From assembly GCA_050697555.1 (NCBI GenBank), contig JBOHAD010000013.1, positions 1 to 44,061 on the forward strand: a stretch of DNA of 44,061 nt, read 5' to 3'. Source of the stretch: DASQWP01 sp050697555. GTDB taxonomy: Bacteria; Actinomycetota; Thermoleophilia; Gaiellales; Gaiellaceae. Positions 24,059 to 33,823 of this stretch are shown one piece after another. The notes under the pieces were generated by a model that was not told the origin of the DNA, made no database searches, and worked only from the letters and a program-made list of their open reading frames with translations. Made by a program: the position numbers and the translations under genes. How positions within the stretch are numbered: position 1 is the first letter of the stretch; each line of letters starts with the position of its first letter.

Positions 24059-24909
24059 GCGCCGGGGCGGAGACGATCGCCGTCGGGCGGCCGCGGCCCG
24101 GGCTCGGCGTGCGGGCGCTCCGGGCGGTCCGCCGTCACGCGCTGGCCGTCTTCGCCGTGGCCGTGCTCGTCTACCTGCTGCTTCCGATCGCCGTCGTCGC
24201 CCTCTTCTCGTTCAACGACCCGGCCGGGCGCTACAACTACACGTGGAGCGGCTTCACCCTCGACCACTGGCTGAACCCGTTCGCGGTGCCGGGGCTCCAG
24301 GACGCGATCGTCGTCAGCCTCGAGATCGCGCTCCTCGCCAGCCTGCTCGCCACGATCCTCGGGACGCCGATCGCGCTCGCACTCGCACGCTATCGCTACC
24401 GGGGACGCGGCGCCACGAACACGCTCGTCTTCATGGCCATGACCGCGCCCGAGATCGTCCTCGGCGCCTCGCTCCTGACGCTCTTCCTCAACCTCGGGGT
24501 CGCGCGGGGGTTCTGGACGATCTTCTTCGCCCACGTCATGTTCAACATCAGCTTCGTCGTCGTCACGGTGCGCGCGCGCCTCGTGGGCTTCGACCGGCAT
24601 CTCGAGGAGGCGGCGATGGATCTCGGCGCGACCCCGTGGACGACGTTCGTGCGCGTGACGCTGCCGCTGATCGCGCCCGGCATCCTCGCGGGCGCCCTCC
24701 TCGCCTTCGCGCTCTCGATCGACGACTTCATCATCACGAACTTCAACGCGGGCGCGACGGTCACGTTCCCGATGTTCGTCTGGGGCGCTGCCAGGATCGG
24801 CGCGCCGCCGCAGGTGAACGTCATCGGCACGACCATCTTCGTCGTCGCCGTCGGCCTGATGCTCGCCAACGTCCTCTTCCAGCAACGCCGTCCGAAGGGA
24901 GCCGCATGA
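24055..24909 (+). CDS. potC: Spermidine/putrescine ABC transporter permease
   Basis: Second permease, 284 residues. Six helices; FSFNDP in the first periplasmic loop is typical of PotC, and the EAA coupling loop reads EEAAMDLGATPWTTFVRVTL (about residues 182-201). SIDDFIITNFNAG near the end is another PotC hallmark. The ATG overlaps the potB stop (ATGA), and its own stop overlaps the aminotransferase start (ATGA). Confidence 0.92.
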   Translation: MSAGAETIAVGRPRPGLGVRALRAVRRHALAVFAVAVLVYLLLPIAVVALFSFNDPAGRYNYTWSGFTLDHWLNPFAVPGLQDAIVVSLEIALLASLLATILGTPIALALARYRYRGRGATNTLVFMAMTAPEIVLGASLLTLFLNLGVARGFWTIFFAHVMFNISFVVVTVRARLVGFDRHLEEAAMDLGATPWTTFVRVTLPLIAPGILAGALLAFALSIDDFIITNFNAGATVTFPMFVWGAARIGAPPQVNVIGTTIFVVAVGLMLANVLFQQRRPKGAA

Positions 24910-26354
24910 GCAGTCCCGCCGCGAGTCCGTCCGCCATCGACCTCCAGCAGGCCGCCCGCGACCACCTCTGGCTCCACTTCACCCGCATGTCGAGCTACGC
25001 CGACGGCGAGCTGCCGATCATCGTGCGGGGCGATGGGTGCTACCTCGAGGACTCGAAGGGCAAGCGCTACCTGGACGCGCTCGCGGGACTCTTCGCCGTC
25101 AACATCGGCTACGGCTTCGGCGAGGAGATGGGGGAGGCGGCCGCGGCGCAGATGCGCGAGCTTCCCTTCTACACGAACTGGAGCTACGCGCACCCGCGTG
25201 CGATCGAGCTCGCCGCCGAGATCGCCTCGCTCGCGCCGGGCGACCTCAACCGGGTCTTCTTCGTCTCCGGGGGCTCGGAGGCCGTCGAGTCGGCGTGGAA
25301 GCTCGCGCGCCAGTACCACGCTGCGCGCGGCGAGCGTCGCTGGAAGGCGATCGCGCGCCGGATCGCCTATCACGGGACGACGATGGGGGCGCTCTCCATC
25401 AACGGGATCGCCTCGCTCAGGACCCCCTTCGAGCCCCTCGTCCCCGACGTCGTCCACGTTCGCAATACGAACCGCTACCACCGGCCGCCGGAGGAGACGG
25501 AGGACGAGTTCAGCGGGTCCCTCCTGGAGGAGCTCGAGGAGGCGATCGAGCAGGCGGGGCCGGAGACGGTGGCGATGGTGATCATGGAGCCCGTCCAGAA
25601 CGCGGGCGGCTCGCTCACGCCGCCCGAGGGCTACTGGCGGGGGGTGCGGGAGATCTGCGACCGCTACGGCATCCTCCTCTGCGCGGACGAGGTCATCACC
25701 GGCTTCGGCCGGCTCGGCGCCTGGTTCGCGTCGGAGCGCTACGACATCCGGCCGGACATCGTCACGTGCGCAAAGGGGCTCTCCTCCGCCTACGCGGCGA
25801 TCGGCGCGGTGGTGGCGCGCGATGCCGTCATGGAGCCGTTTCTCCAGGGCACGGCCATGTACACGCACGGGATCACCTTCGGCGGCCATCCCGTGCAGGC
25901 CGCTATCGCGCTCAAGAACATCGAGATCATGAAGCGCGAGCGGATCGTCGAGCACGTCGCGGGGGAGCAGGACGCGTTCCGCGACACGCTCGCCGGGCTC
26001 CTCGACCTCCCGATCGTCGGCGACCTGCGGGGAACGGGGTTCTTCTACGCGCTCGAGCTCGTGAAGGACAAGGAGACGCGCGAGACGTTCTCGGACGAGG
26101 AGTGCGAGACGCTCCTGCGCGGCTTCCTCTCTCCGCGGCTCTTCGAGGCGGGCCTCATCTGTCGCGCGGACGACCGCGGCGACCCGGTCGTCCAGATCTC
26201 GCCGCCGCTCGTCGCCGAGCAGGCCGAGTTCGACGAGATCGCCTCGATTCTCCGCGTCGTTCTCGGCGAGGCGTGGGAGCGGACGCAGTCCAACGGCGGC
26301 GACGGCGGCCGCCCGCGCTCCGCCGCCGCGCCGGAGGCGCCAACGGCTCCCTGA
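24906..26354 (+). CDS. Class III PLP aminotransferase (putrescine/omega-amino acid type)
   Basis: Transfers the terminal amino group of putrescine or a similar omega-amine to pyruvate or 2-oxoglutarate, giving 4-aminobutanal for the upstream dehydrogenase. It has 482 residues. Blocks: FFVSGGSEAVESAWKLARQY (PLP phosphate), HGTTMGALS, EPVQNAGG, CADEVITGFGRLG (PLP Asp), and TCAKGLSSAY with the Schiff-base Lys. It resembles SpuC or beta-alanine:pyruvate transaminases. The C-terminus has an unrelated Ala/Pro-rich tail. Translationally coupled to potC. Confidence 0.9.
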   Translation: MSSPAASPSAIDLQQAARDHLWLHFTRMSSYADGELPIIVRGDGCYLEDSKGKRYLDALAGLFAVNIGYGFGEEMGEAAAAQMRELPFYTNWSYAHPRAIELAAEIASLAPGDLNRVFFVSGGSEAVESAWKLARQYHAARGERRWKAIARRIAYHGTTMGALSINGIASLRTPFEPLVPDVVHVRNTNRYHRPPEETEDEFSGSLLEELEEAIEQAGPETVAMVIMEPVQNAGGSLTPPEGYWRGVREICDRYGILLCADEVITGFGRLGAWFASERYDIRPDIVTCAKGLSSAYAAIGAVVARDAVMEPFLQGTAMYTHGITFGGHPVQAAIALKNIEIMKRERIVEHVAGEQDAFRDTLAGLLDLPIVGDLRGTGFFYALELVKDKETRETFSDEECETLLRGFLSPRLFEAGLICRADDRGDPVVQISPPLVAEQAEFDEIASILRVVLGEAWERTQSNGGDGGRPRSAAAPEAPTAP

Positions 26355-26362
26355 GCTGCAGG

Positions 26363-26391
26363 CTGACACCGCGTTCACCATCGGTTAGCCT
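26363..26391 (+). promoter_or_regulatory. Promoter of the amino-acid ABC operon
   Basis: CTGACA (26363-26368; five of six bases of TTGACA), 17-base spacer, TAGCCT (26386-26391). The leader of about 27 bases contains AAGGAGAG (26413-26420) before the start. Confidence 0.6.
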
Positions 26392-26424
26392 GCGTGCACG
26401 CTGACCAACCCTAAGGAGAGGGGG

Positions 26425-27546
26425 GTGTTCCCCGTGCGCGTTTCCCGGATCTGGAGGCTCGGGCTCATTCTCGTCACGCTTGCGTTCCTCACAGCCGGCT
26501 GCTTTCACAGCGACGATGGAGGCGAGGCCGGTGGCGACGCGGTGACCGGAGAGGGCGAGGCCCAGGGCGGACAGGGCAACCTGCTCGCGCAGGTGCAAGA
26601 CCGCGGTACGCTCAACTGCGGCGTCAACGATGCCGTCCCCGGCTTCGGCTTCCAGGACGAAGCCGGCGAGTTCCAGGGCTTCGACATCGACTTCTGCCGT
26701 GTGGTCGCGGCCGCGATACTCGGCGACGCCGAGGCAGTCGAGTACAGGCCGCTCACGGCCGAGCAGCGCTTCACGGCGCTCCAGGCGCGCGAGGTGGACG
26801 TCCTCATCCGCAACACCACGTTCACGTCGTCGCGCGACGGCACCGAGGGTGCGCGCTTCCTCTACACCACCTTCTACGACGGTCAGGGGATGATGGTGCG
26901 GGCCGACTCCGGCTACGAATCCCTCGAGGACATGGACGGCGAGACGATCTGCGTCCTCTCGGGGACGACGACCGAGTTGAACCTCGAGTCTCAGTTCCAG
27001 GCGCTCGGCGTCGACTACGAGCCGCTCGCCTTCGAGGACAACGAGCCGCTCCAGGAGGCGTTCGTCCAGGAGCGCTGCGGCGCCTGGACGTCGGACAAGT
27101 CCCAGCTTGCGGGCGTCCGCTCGAACTTCCCCGAGGAACAGGGCGGTCCCGAGAGCCTCGTGATCCTCGACGAGACGATGTCCAAGGAGCCGCTCGGGCC
27201 CGTGGTTCGGGACGGCGACGACGACTGGGCCGACGCCGTCAACTGGGCCGTGATCGCCACGGTGCAGGCCGAGGAGTTCGAGATCACGTCGGAGAACATC
27301 GACGAGATGCTCGAGAGCGACAACCCGGAGATCCAGCGCTTCCTCGGCCAGCCCGTCGAGGGCGAGCCGTTCGACTCCGGGCTGGGCCTTCCGGCCGATT
27401 TCGCGGAGCAGATCGTGCGCCAGGTCGGCAGCTACGGCGAGATCTACGAGCGTAACGTCGGTGAGGCTTCGCCCCTCGCTCTGCCGCGGGACTTCAACGC
27501 ACTCTGGACGGACGGCGGCCTGCACCAGGCGCCGCCGTACCGCTAA
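26425..27546 (+). CDS. aapJ: General amino-acid ABC transporter substrate-binding lipoprotein
   Basis: A 373-residue extracellular binding protein. A short basic N-terminus and hydrophobic core end in the lipobox LTAGC (Cys near residue 30), followed by a Gly/Glu-rich linker. The periplasmic-binding fold starts at VQDRGTLNCGVNDAVPGFGF; DIDFCRVVAAAILGD and VDVLIRNTTFTSSRD are AapJ-type. GTG at 26425; an alternative GTG at 26434 is in frame. First gene of aapJQMP and followed by a strong hairpin. Confidence 0.88.
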   Translation: MFPVRVSRIWRLGLILVTLAFLTAGCFHSDDGGEAGGDAVTGEGEAQGGQGNLLAQVQDRGTLNCGVNDAVPGFGFQDEAGEFQGFDIDFCRVVAAAILGDAEAVEYRPLTAEQRFTALQAREVDVLIRNTTFTSSRDGTEGARFLYTTFYDGQGMMVRADSGYESLEDMDGETICVLSGTTTELNLESQFQALGVDYEPLAFEDNEPLQEAFVQERCGAWTSDKSQLAGVRSNFPEEQGGPESLVILDETMSKEPLGPVVRDGDDDWADAVNWAVIATVQAEEFEITSENIDEMLESDNPEIQRFLGQPVEGEPFDSGLGLPADFAEQIVRQVGSYGEIYERNVGEASPLALPRDFNALWTDGGLHQAPPYR

Positions 27547-27554
27547 AGCCGGGT

Positions 27555-27586
27555 CGTGGGGCGGCGGCCCGCGCCGCCGCCCCACG
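27555..27586 (+). terminator. Hairpin between aapJ and the permease genes
   Basis: A perfect 14-base stem (27555-27568 with 27573-27586, CGTGGGGCGGCGGC arms) and a 4-base loop lie in the 51-base gap. With no T-run it may terminate only part of transcription, which would give more binding protein than permease, as is common in ABC importer operons. It ends 11 bases before the aapQ GTG and could also mask its ribosome site. Confidence 0.7.
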
Positions 27587-27597
27587 CGTCTCCGCCG

Positions 27598-28770
27598 GTG
27601 AGCGCCGTCACGACGACAACGCGCCGTCCGCCTCCCTGGCGGAACGTGCGCGTTCTCAGGATCGCGTTCCAGGCCGCCTTCCTCTTCCTGGTCGCCCTGC
27701 TCCTCCTCTACCTCTGGGAGACCGCGACCGACAACCTGCGCAGGATCGGTATCCGGACGGACTTCCGCTACCTGCGCCAGCCGGCCGGGTTCGCCATTCC
27801 CGACTCGGATTTCCGCTCCTCGCAAAGCCTCTTCGACGCCGTCCTCGTCGGAATCCGGAACACCGCCAACGTCGTCCTGCTCGGCATCGTGCTCGCCACG
27901 ATCCTCGGAGTCGTCGTCGGCGTCGCGCGCCTGTCCACGAACTGGCTGGTGCGCCGAGCGGCGGCGGCCTACGTCGAGACGTTCCGCAACGTCCCGGTCC
28001 TCATCCTCATCATCTTCTGCTGGCTGGGCGTCTTCCTCCGGCTCCCACCGATTAGCGACGCCACCGAGATCCTCGACCTGGTCGTCGTCTCCAACCGCGG
28101 CATGGTCGTCCCGTGGTTCGACAAGGTCGGTAGCGGCGCGGTCTTCGGAATCGTCGCGCTTACCGGCCTCGTGCTCGCCGCCGGGACCTGGATTTGGCGC
28201 ACACGCCGCTTCGACCGCACGGGGGAACCGCACCACCGCGTCCTCTGGGCCGGGGGCATCTTCCTCGCCTTCCTCGCGATCGCCTTCTTTGCCACCGGGC
28301 GCCCCTGGGTGCTCGAGACGCCCGAGCGCGGCGAGCTCTCGACGGCCGGAGGCTTCCGCCTCAGCCCCGAGTACGCGGCTCTCCTCATCGGGCTCACCGT
28401 GTACACGGCGAGCCACATCGCGGAGATCGTGCGCGGCAGCATTCTCGCCGTGCCCAGGGGCCAGACGGAGGCGGCCAACGCCGTGGGGCTCTCGGGCTTC
28501 AAGCGCCTCCGGCACATCGTGCTCCCGCAGGCTTTCCGCATCTCGATTCCACCGGTGGCCAACCAGTACCTGAACCTGGTCAAGAACTCGTCGCTCGGCG
28601 TGGCAGTGAGCTACTACGAGGTGACGAAGATCACGCAGGTCTCGATCTCGCAGGCGGCGCCCGCCGTGCAGGCGATCCTCCTGCTCATGGCCGTCTACCT
28701 CGTGTTCTCGCTCTCGATCGCATTCGTGACGAACCTGATCAACCGCCGCTTGACGCTGAAGGGCCGCTAG
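27598..28770 (+). CDS. aapQ: Amino-acid ABC transporter permease, AapQ type
   Basis: Inner-membrane permease of 390 residues, longer than simple HisQ/M proteins because about 100 residues with two extra hydrophobic segments lie between the early helices and the core, as in AapQ. FRNVPVLILIIFCWLGVF and the EAA loop EIVRGSILAVPRGQTEAANA followed by VGL identify the family; NSSLGVAVSYYEVT is AapQ-like. The GTG at 27598 is chosen; upstream codons are part of the hairpin. 3 bases separate it from aapM. Confidence 0.88.
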   Translation: MSAVTTTTRRPPPWRNVRVLRIAFQAAFLFLVALLLLYLWETATDNLRRIGIRTDFRYLRQPAGFAIPDSDFRSSQSLFDAVLVGIRNTANVVLLGIVLATILGVVVGVARLSTNWLVRRAAAAYVETFRNVPVLILIIFCWLGVFLRLPPISDATEILDLVVVSNRGMVVPWFDKVGSGAVFGIVALTGLVLAAGTWIWRTRRFDRTGEPHHRVLWAGGIFLAFLAIAFFATGRPWVLETPERGELSTAGGFRLSPEYAALLIGLTVYTASHIAEIVRGSILAVPRGQTEAANAVGLSGFKRLRHIVLPQAFRISIPPVANQYLNLVKNSSLGVAVSYYEVTKITQVSISQAAPAVQAILLLMAVYLVFSLSIAFVTNLINRRLTLKGR

Positions 28771-28773
28771 TCG

Positions 28774-30023
28774 ATGGCGACCCGCGTCGATACCCTCGAG
28801 CCCGTCCCCGCGCCGGAGCGCCCGCCGGAACGCCGCCTTCCACCGCGCGAGTGGGCGCGCGAGAACCTCTTCGGGACGTGGTTCGACACAGTCCTAACGA
28901 TCCTCTTCGGCCTCATCGTCGCCTGGCTCGCCTATCGCCTGGGCAGGTTCGTCCTCGTGGACGCGCGCTGGGAGATCATCGAGCGCAACATCACCAACCT
29001 GATGGTCTCGCGCTTCCCCCGCGACGAGCTCTGGCGCGTGTGGGCGGCGCTCGTCGTGCTCGCCGCCTCCTTGGGGTTCGGCGCCGGGACGACGGCGGCG
29101 GGGCGGCGGCGCGAGGTCCAGGAAGCGCGAGCGGTGCCGCCCGAGCGAGCGTCTGCCTTCCGTCGCGCCGGGCCGGCGCTCGTGCTCGTCGGCGTCCTCC
29201 TCTGGTTCGCGCAGTCGCTCCAGGCGACGCTCTTGACGATCGCGGTCGCCGCCGTGGGCATCGGCGCGTACCTGCTCGGCCGGCGCCTGTCTCTGCAGAC
29301 GAGCCGCGCCGCGCTCGTCGTGCTCGGCGGCATCGTGCTCGCCTTCGGCGTCGTCATGGCGTTCGACGGCGTCGGCTGGGAGGACTGGGGCGGTTTCATG
29401 CTCACGGTCGTCCTCGCCGTCGGCGGCATTCTGCTCGCCTTTCCCTTTGGGGTCCTCCTCGCCCTCGGGCGCCGCTCGACCTTCCCGGCGGTACGCGCCG
29501 TGTGCGTCGCCTACATCGAGCTCTTCCGCGGCGTGCCGCTGATCGCCGTCCTGTTCATGGGGGCGTTCATGATCGGCTTCCTCCTGCCCCCGGGTGTGGA
29601 TCGGCCGAGCCTGGTCACGCGCGCCCTGATCGCGCTCGTCCTGTTCACGGCCGCGTACGTGGCCGAGATCGTGCGCGGCGGGCTGCAAGGCGTTCCCGCC
29701 GGCCAGGTCGAGGCGGCGCAGGCCCTCGGTCTCTCGCCAGTCCGGATCACGATTCGGATCGTTCTTCCGCAGGCACTTCGGAACGTGATCCCGGGGCTCG
29801 TCGGGCAGTTCATCAGCCTCTACAAGGACACGTCGCTCGTGGCGATCATCGGGCTCACGGAGCTCCTGAACGTGTCCCGGAACATCACCGCGCAGCCGGA
29901 CTTCCTCGCCCAGGGCCTGATCGTCGAGACGCTGCTCTTTGCTTCCTTCCTCTACTGGACGGGGGCATACTGGATGTCGCGCGAGAGCCAGCGGCTCGAG
30001 CGGCGACTCGGACTGGGGGAGCG

Positions 30024-30027
<4 letters not shown>
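28774..30027 (+). CDS. aapM: Amino-acid ABC transporter permease, AapM type
   Basis: Partner permease of 417 residues. A Pro/Arg-rich cytosolic N-terminus (about 40 residues) precedes several extra hydrophobic segments. The HisM-like core then runs from IELFRGVPLIAVLFMGAFM to the EAA loop EIVRGGLQGVPAGQVEAAQA then LGL and KDTSLVAIIGLTELL. The large extra N-terminal membrane region is normal for AapM. Its stop overlaps the aapP start (GTGA). Confidence 0.88.
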
Positions 30028-30770
<743 letters not shown>

Positions 30771-30773
30771 CGG

Positions 30774-32915
30774 TTAGAGGAGCTCGGCGATCCGGGCGGC
30801 CGCCCGGGCGGCGCCGTCGGTCTCCACCGGGAGGTAGTCGACCTCGCGACCGATCTCCTCGGCGATGGCGGACGCGATCACGTCGGGCGACGACTCGTCG
30901 AAGTCCATCCGGCGACCGGCCCCGTAGCGCTCGAGCCGGTGCCTGACGTGGTGGCTCTGCTCGAAGTGGTGGCGGAGCGGGAAGTAGAGGAACGGCCGGC
31001 CGTTCGCGGTCAGCTCCATCGCCGTCGTCAGGCCGCCCTGGACGACCGCGAGGTCGCACGCGGCCAAGTGACGGTAGAGGTCGTGGACGTAGGCGTGGAT
31101 CTCGAGGCCGTCGTGTGCCGGCAGCGACGCCGGATCGATGCGCGGCCCTGCGACGACGACCATGCGCAGCCCGGGCACGTGCCGCTGCGCTTCCGGGAAG
31201 GCCGCGATCACGCGCCGCAGGAGGTGGCCGCCCACCCCCGAGCCGCCCACGGTGACGATGCAGACCTGCTCGCCGGTTGCGTAACCGAGCTCGGCCCGCA
31301 GCTTCTCCCGATCCGCGACCGGCTCGAATCCGGTCACGTAGCCGGCGAAGTCGTAGTGCTGCTCCGTCCAGTCGCGGATCGCCGGCAGCTCGGGGCCGAA
31401 CGGCTCGGAGACGACGTCGTCCGGGTTCCCGACGAAGATGGCCCGGTCGCGGATGCGCGGGAAGCGGGCGATGTGCTCGATCATCTCCGCGTTGTAGTCG
31501 GCGGTCAGGAACGCCTCGCGCTCGCCGCCGTCCGGCATCGGCAGCCAGCCGACGAAGTCGGTCAGCCAGACGTAGGCGGCCGTCTTCAGCTCCGGGTTCT
31601 CGTGCAGGAAATAGTCGAGCTCCCAGGCCTCGTCCCCGATCCAGAGGTCGTAGGGCTCCTCCCGCACGATGTCGTGGAAGAGCATGAAGTTGGCGACGAG
31701 GATCTCGTCCATGCGCCGGATCGCCTGGAAGGCGTGCAGGTCGTGCTCGGCTGACTCGCTCTCGATGTGGGTCGACTCGTTGGCGAGCTCCGCGCTCGCC
31801 GGGTGGATGCGCTCGCCCTCCGCCTCCAGCACTTTCGTGACGGGGTGCTGTGCGAGCCAGTCGATCTCCAGGTCGGGCACGAGCCTGCGCAGCTCCCTGG
31901 CGATGGCGACGTCGCGCCGCGCGTGCCCGAGCCCGATCGGGGAGGAGACGTAGAGCGCGCGGCGGCGCCGCTTCAGCGCGCGGGTCCATAGTCGCTCGGC
32001 TGGCGCGGGTGGGGCGAGGGACTCGGCGAAGTCGTGGAACAGGCCGTTGACCTTCACTGGATTGCGGGCGTTGGTGAGATGCCCCGCCCCTTCGAGGCCG
32101 ACGAGCGTGCCCCCGGTCAAGTCCGCGACGGCCGCCGCGCGCTCGCGCGTCTGGCAGCCGTCGAGCTCGCCGTGGACGACCAAGACGGGGCACGACACGC
32201 GCCGGCAGACGGCCTGCGCCTCCTCGAGACTTTTCCAGGGAAGGGGTGCATCCTCGTCGGCGAGTGCGAGCGTCTCCGGATCGGTCTCCAGACCCCAGCC
32301 GACGCAGTCCTCGATCTGCTTCGTCGAGTGCGGCTCCGGAAGCTGCTGCGAGAAGAAGAACTCGAGGAAGCCGCGAAAGTCCCGGCGCCAGTAGTGGAGG
32401 TTGTACTTCGCCCAACCTTCGTCCGTGTCGAGCGGCTCGGCGAACGGGAAGCGCAAGTAGTTCGGATGCGGAGTGCCGACGTAGGGGAGGCACGGCGCGA
32501 GCGCCGCCACGCCGAGGGCGGTCTCGGGATGCGCGGACGCGAGCATGAGGGCCCAGCCGCCACCGTCGCAGAGGCCCGCGAGGATCGCGCGGTTCACCCC
32601 CGCCGTCTCGAGGACGGCGCGCCCGTCCTCGACGAACTCCCAGTAACCGTACGCGGCCGCGTCGGCGGGCCGGTCGGAGCGCCCGTTCCCGCGCGGGTCG
32701 AACGTCAGGACGCGGTAGCGGCGCGCGAGGTAGGGGATCTGTCCCTTCCAGAGCCGTGAGTGGGAGATGGGCGAGGTCGGGAAGAGGAGAAACGTCGTGC
32801 CGGCGTCGCCGTAGCGCTCCCAGAAGACCTTCACGCCGTCGCGCTCCACGTAGCCCTCCTCGTCCGGATAGCGGGCGCGGGACTGCTCCCGTGCGCTGTC
32901 GGTCACGACTGCCAT
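30774..32915 (-). CDS. Alpha/beta hydrolase-GT-B glycosyltransferase fusion
   Basis: A 713-residue, two-enzyme protein. Residues 1-300 are an alpha/beta hydrolase with nucleophile elbow GLCDG (Cys116 in place of the usual Ser), Asp252 (HGELDG) and His279 (GAGH). A basic linker (RALKRRRR) leads at about residue 320 to a GT-B glycosyltransferase of MGT/GT28 appearance: YVSSPIGLGHARRD (N-terminal phosphate loop), TVGGSGVGGHLLRR, and the donor-site block VVQGGLTTAMELTANGRPFL, then PLRHHFEQ. No transmembrane segment. The ATG at 32915 has GGGAGGAGA before it and lies 13 bases inside the upstream paralogous hydrolase gene. The frame is unbroken with normal codon use, so the fusion is real in this sequence. 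Substrates unknown. Confidence 0.85.
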   Translation of the reverse strand: MAVVTDSAREQSRARYPDEEGYVERDGVKVFWERYGDAGTTFLLFPTSPISHSRLWKGQIPYLARRYRVLTFDPRGNGRSDRPADAAAYGYWEFVEDGRAVLETAGVNRAILAGLCDGGGWALMLASAHPETALGVAALAPCLPYVGTPHPNYLRFPFAEPLDTDEGWAKYNLHYWRRDFRGFLEFFFSQQLPEPHSTKQIEDCVGWGLETDPETLALADEDAPLPWKSLEEAQAVCRRVSCPVLVVHGELDGCQTRERAAAVADLTGGTLVGLEGAGHLTNARNPVKVNGLFHDFAESLAPPAPAERLWTRALKRRRRALYVSSPIGLGHARRDVAIARELRRLVPDLEIDWLAQHPVTKVLEAEGERIHPASAELANESTHIESESAEHDLHAFQAIRRMDEILVANFMLFHDIVREEPYDLWIGDEAWELDYFLHENPELKTAAYVWLTDFVGWLPMPDGGEREAFLTADYNAEMIEHIARFPRIRDRAIFVGNPDDVVSEPFGPELPAIRDWTEQHYDFAGYVTGFEPVADREKLRAELGYATGEQVCIVTVGGSGVGGHLLRRVIAAFPEAQRHVPGLRMVVVAGPRIDPASLPAHDGLEIHAYVHDLYRHLAACDLAVVQGGLTTAMELTANGRPFLYFPLRHHFEQSHHVRHRLERYGAGRRMDFDESSPDVIASAIAEEIGREVDYLPVETDGAARAAARIAELL

Positions 32916-33823
32916 GCCGGTCTCCTCCCGACCGACTCGACGAAGTCGCGGATCAGCAGGTTCACATTCACCGGGTCCCGAGTGTGCGGCCCATGGCCGG
33001 ACCCCTCGAGCAGGACGAGGGATCCGCCGGTGGCCTCGGCAAGCGCGATTCCGCGCGACGGACCGGTGATCGCGTCCTCGGTGCCCTGGATGACGAGGAC
33101 CGGACAGCGGACGCCCCGGCACAAGGCGCGGGTCTCCACCTCGCCCATGGTGATCGCCAGCCGGGTCTCGACGAGCGTCTCGGGCGTCGTCTCGAGCCCC
33201 CAGCCGACGCAGTCCTCGATCTGCTTCGTCGAGTGCGGCTCCGTGAAGAGCTGAGAGAAGAAGAACTCGAGGAAGCTGCGGTAGTCGCGGACCCAGTAAT
33301 GCCGGTTGTACTTCGCCCAACCCTCGTCGGTGTCGAGCTCGTCCTCGAACGAGTGGACGACGCGGCTCGGCAGGGGCTCTCCGAGCGATACCGAGGGGCA
33401 GATGAAAGCCGCCGCGGAGACGCGCTCGGGGCGGGTCGCGGCGAGGATGAGGGCGCGCTGCGCGCCCAGGGACAGCGAGACGAGCACGGCCTGCTCCGTT
33501 TCGGTCGCTTCCATGACGGCGAGCGCGTCCGCGGCGTGCTGCGGCTCCTCGTACGCCGCCACTCCCACGGGCCGGTCCGACCGTCCGTTTCCCCGCCCGT
33601 CGAACGTGATGACGCGGAAGTGGCGCGCGAGGTAGGGGAGCTGGAGCTTCCAGTGGCGCGAGTGGATGATCGACCAGGTCGGCAGGAGGAACACGGTCGG
33701 TGCGCCCGTGCCGTAGACCTCGTAGAAGACCCGGACGCCGTCGCGCTCGACGTACCCCTCCTCGTCGGGATAGCGCGCGCGCGTCTGCTCGCGCGCGACG
33801 CTCAGCGCTTCGGTCGTCGCCAC
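32903..33823 (-). CDS. Alpha/beta hydrolase, paralogue of the fusion's N-terminal half
   Basis: A 306-residue soluble hydrolase. HSRHWKLQLPYLA and DGRGNGRSDRP (oxyanion/cap region) precede the nucleophile elbow SLSLG (Ser118), then GTEDA (acid) and GSGHGPH (His). It shares long identical blocks with the fused hydrolase (ARYPDEEGYVERDGV; DTDEGWAKYN; EPHSTKQIEDCVGWGLET), so they arose by tandem duplication, but this copy keeps Ser where the other has Cys. GTG at 33823 after GGAGGAGGA; overlaps TetR by 21 bases and the fusion by 13. Substrate unknown; epoxide hydrolase or esterase is possible. Confidence 0.87.
   Translation of the reverse strand: MATTEALSVAREQTRARYPDEEGYVERDGVRVFYEVYGTGAPTVFLLPTWSIIHSRHWKLQLPYLARHFRVITFDGRGNGRSDRPVGVAAYEEPQHAADALAVMEATETEQAVLVSLSLGAQRALILAATRPERVSAAAFICPSVSLGEPLPSRVVHSFEDELDTDEGWAKYNRHYWVRDYRSFLEFFFSQLFTEPHSTKQIEDCVGWGLETTPETLVETRLAITMGEVETRALCRGVRCPVLVIQGTEDAITGPSRGIALAEATGGSLVLLEGSGHGPHTRDPVNVNLLIRDFVESVGRRPAWQS

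Noticed and set aside
26155..28515. A 786-codon minus-strand open frame opposite the aap genes
   Set aside because: Low-complexity Arg/Glu/Asp composition and no recognisable domain; a shadow of aapJ and aapQ.
30774..32915. Fusion caused by a frameshift or lost stop codon
   Set aside because: The linker is in frame, codon bias is constant, and both domains are complete; nothing in the sequence suggests an error.
33118..33126. Single CACAAG/CTTGTG words inside coding regions (e.g. 33120, 41670)
   Set aside because: They lack the paired arm and loop of the REPIN-like hairpins and lie within conserved protein code.
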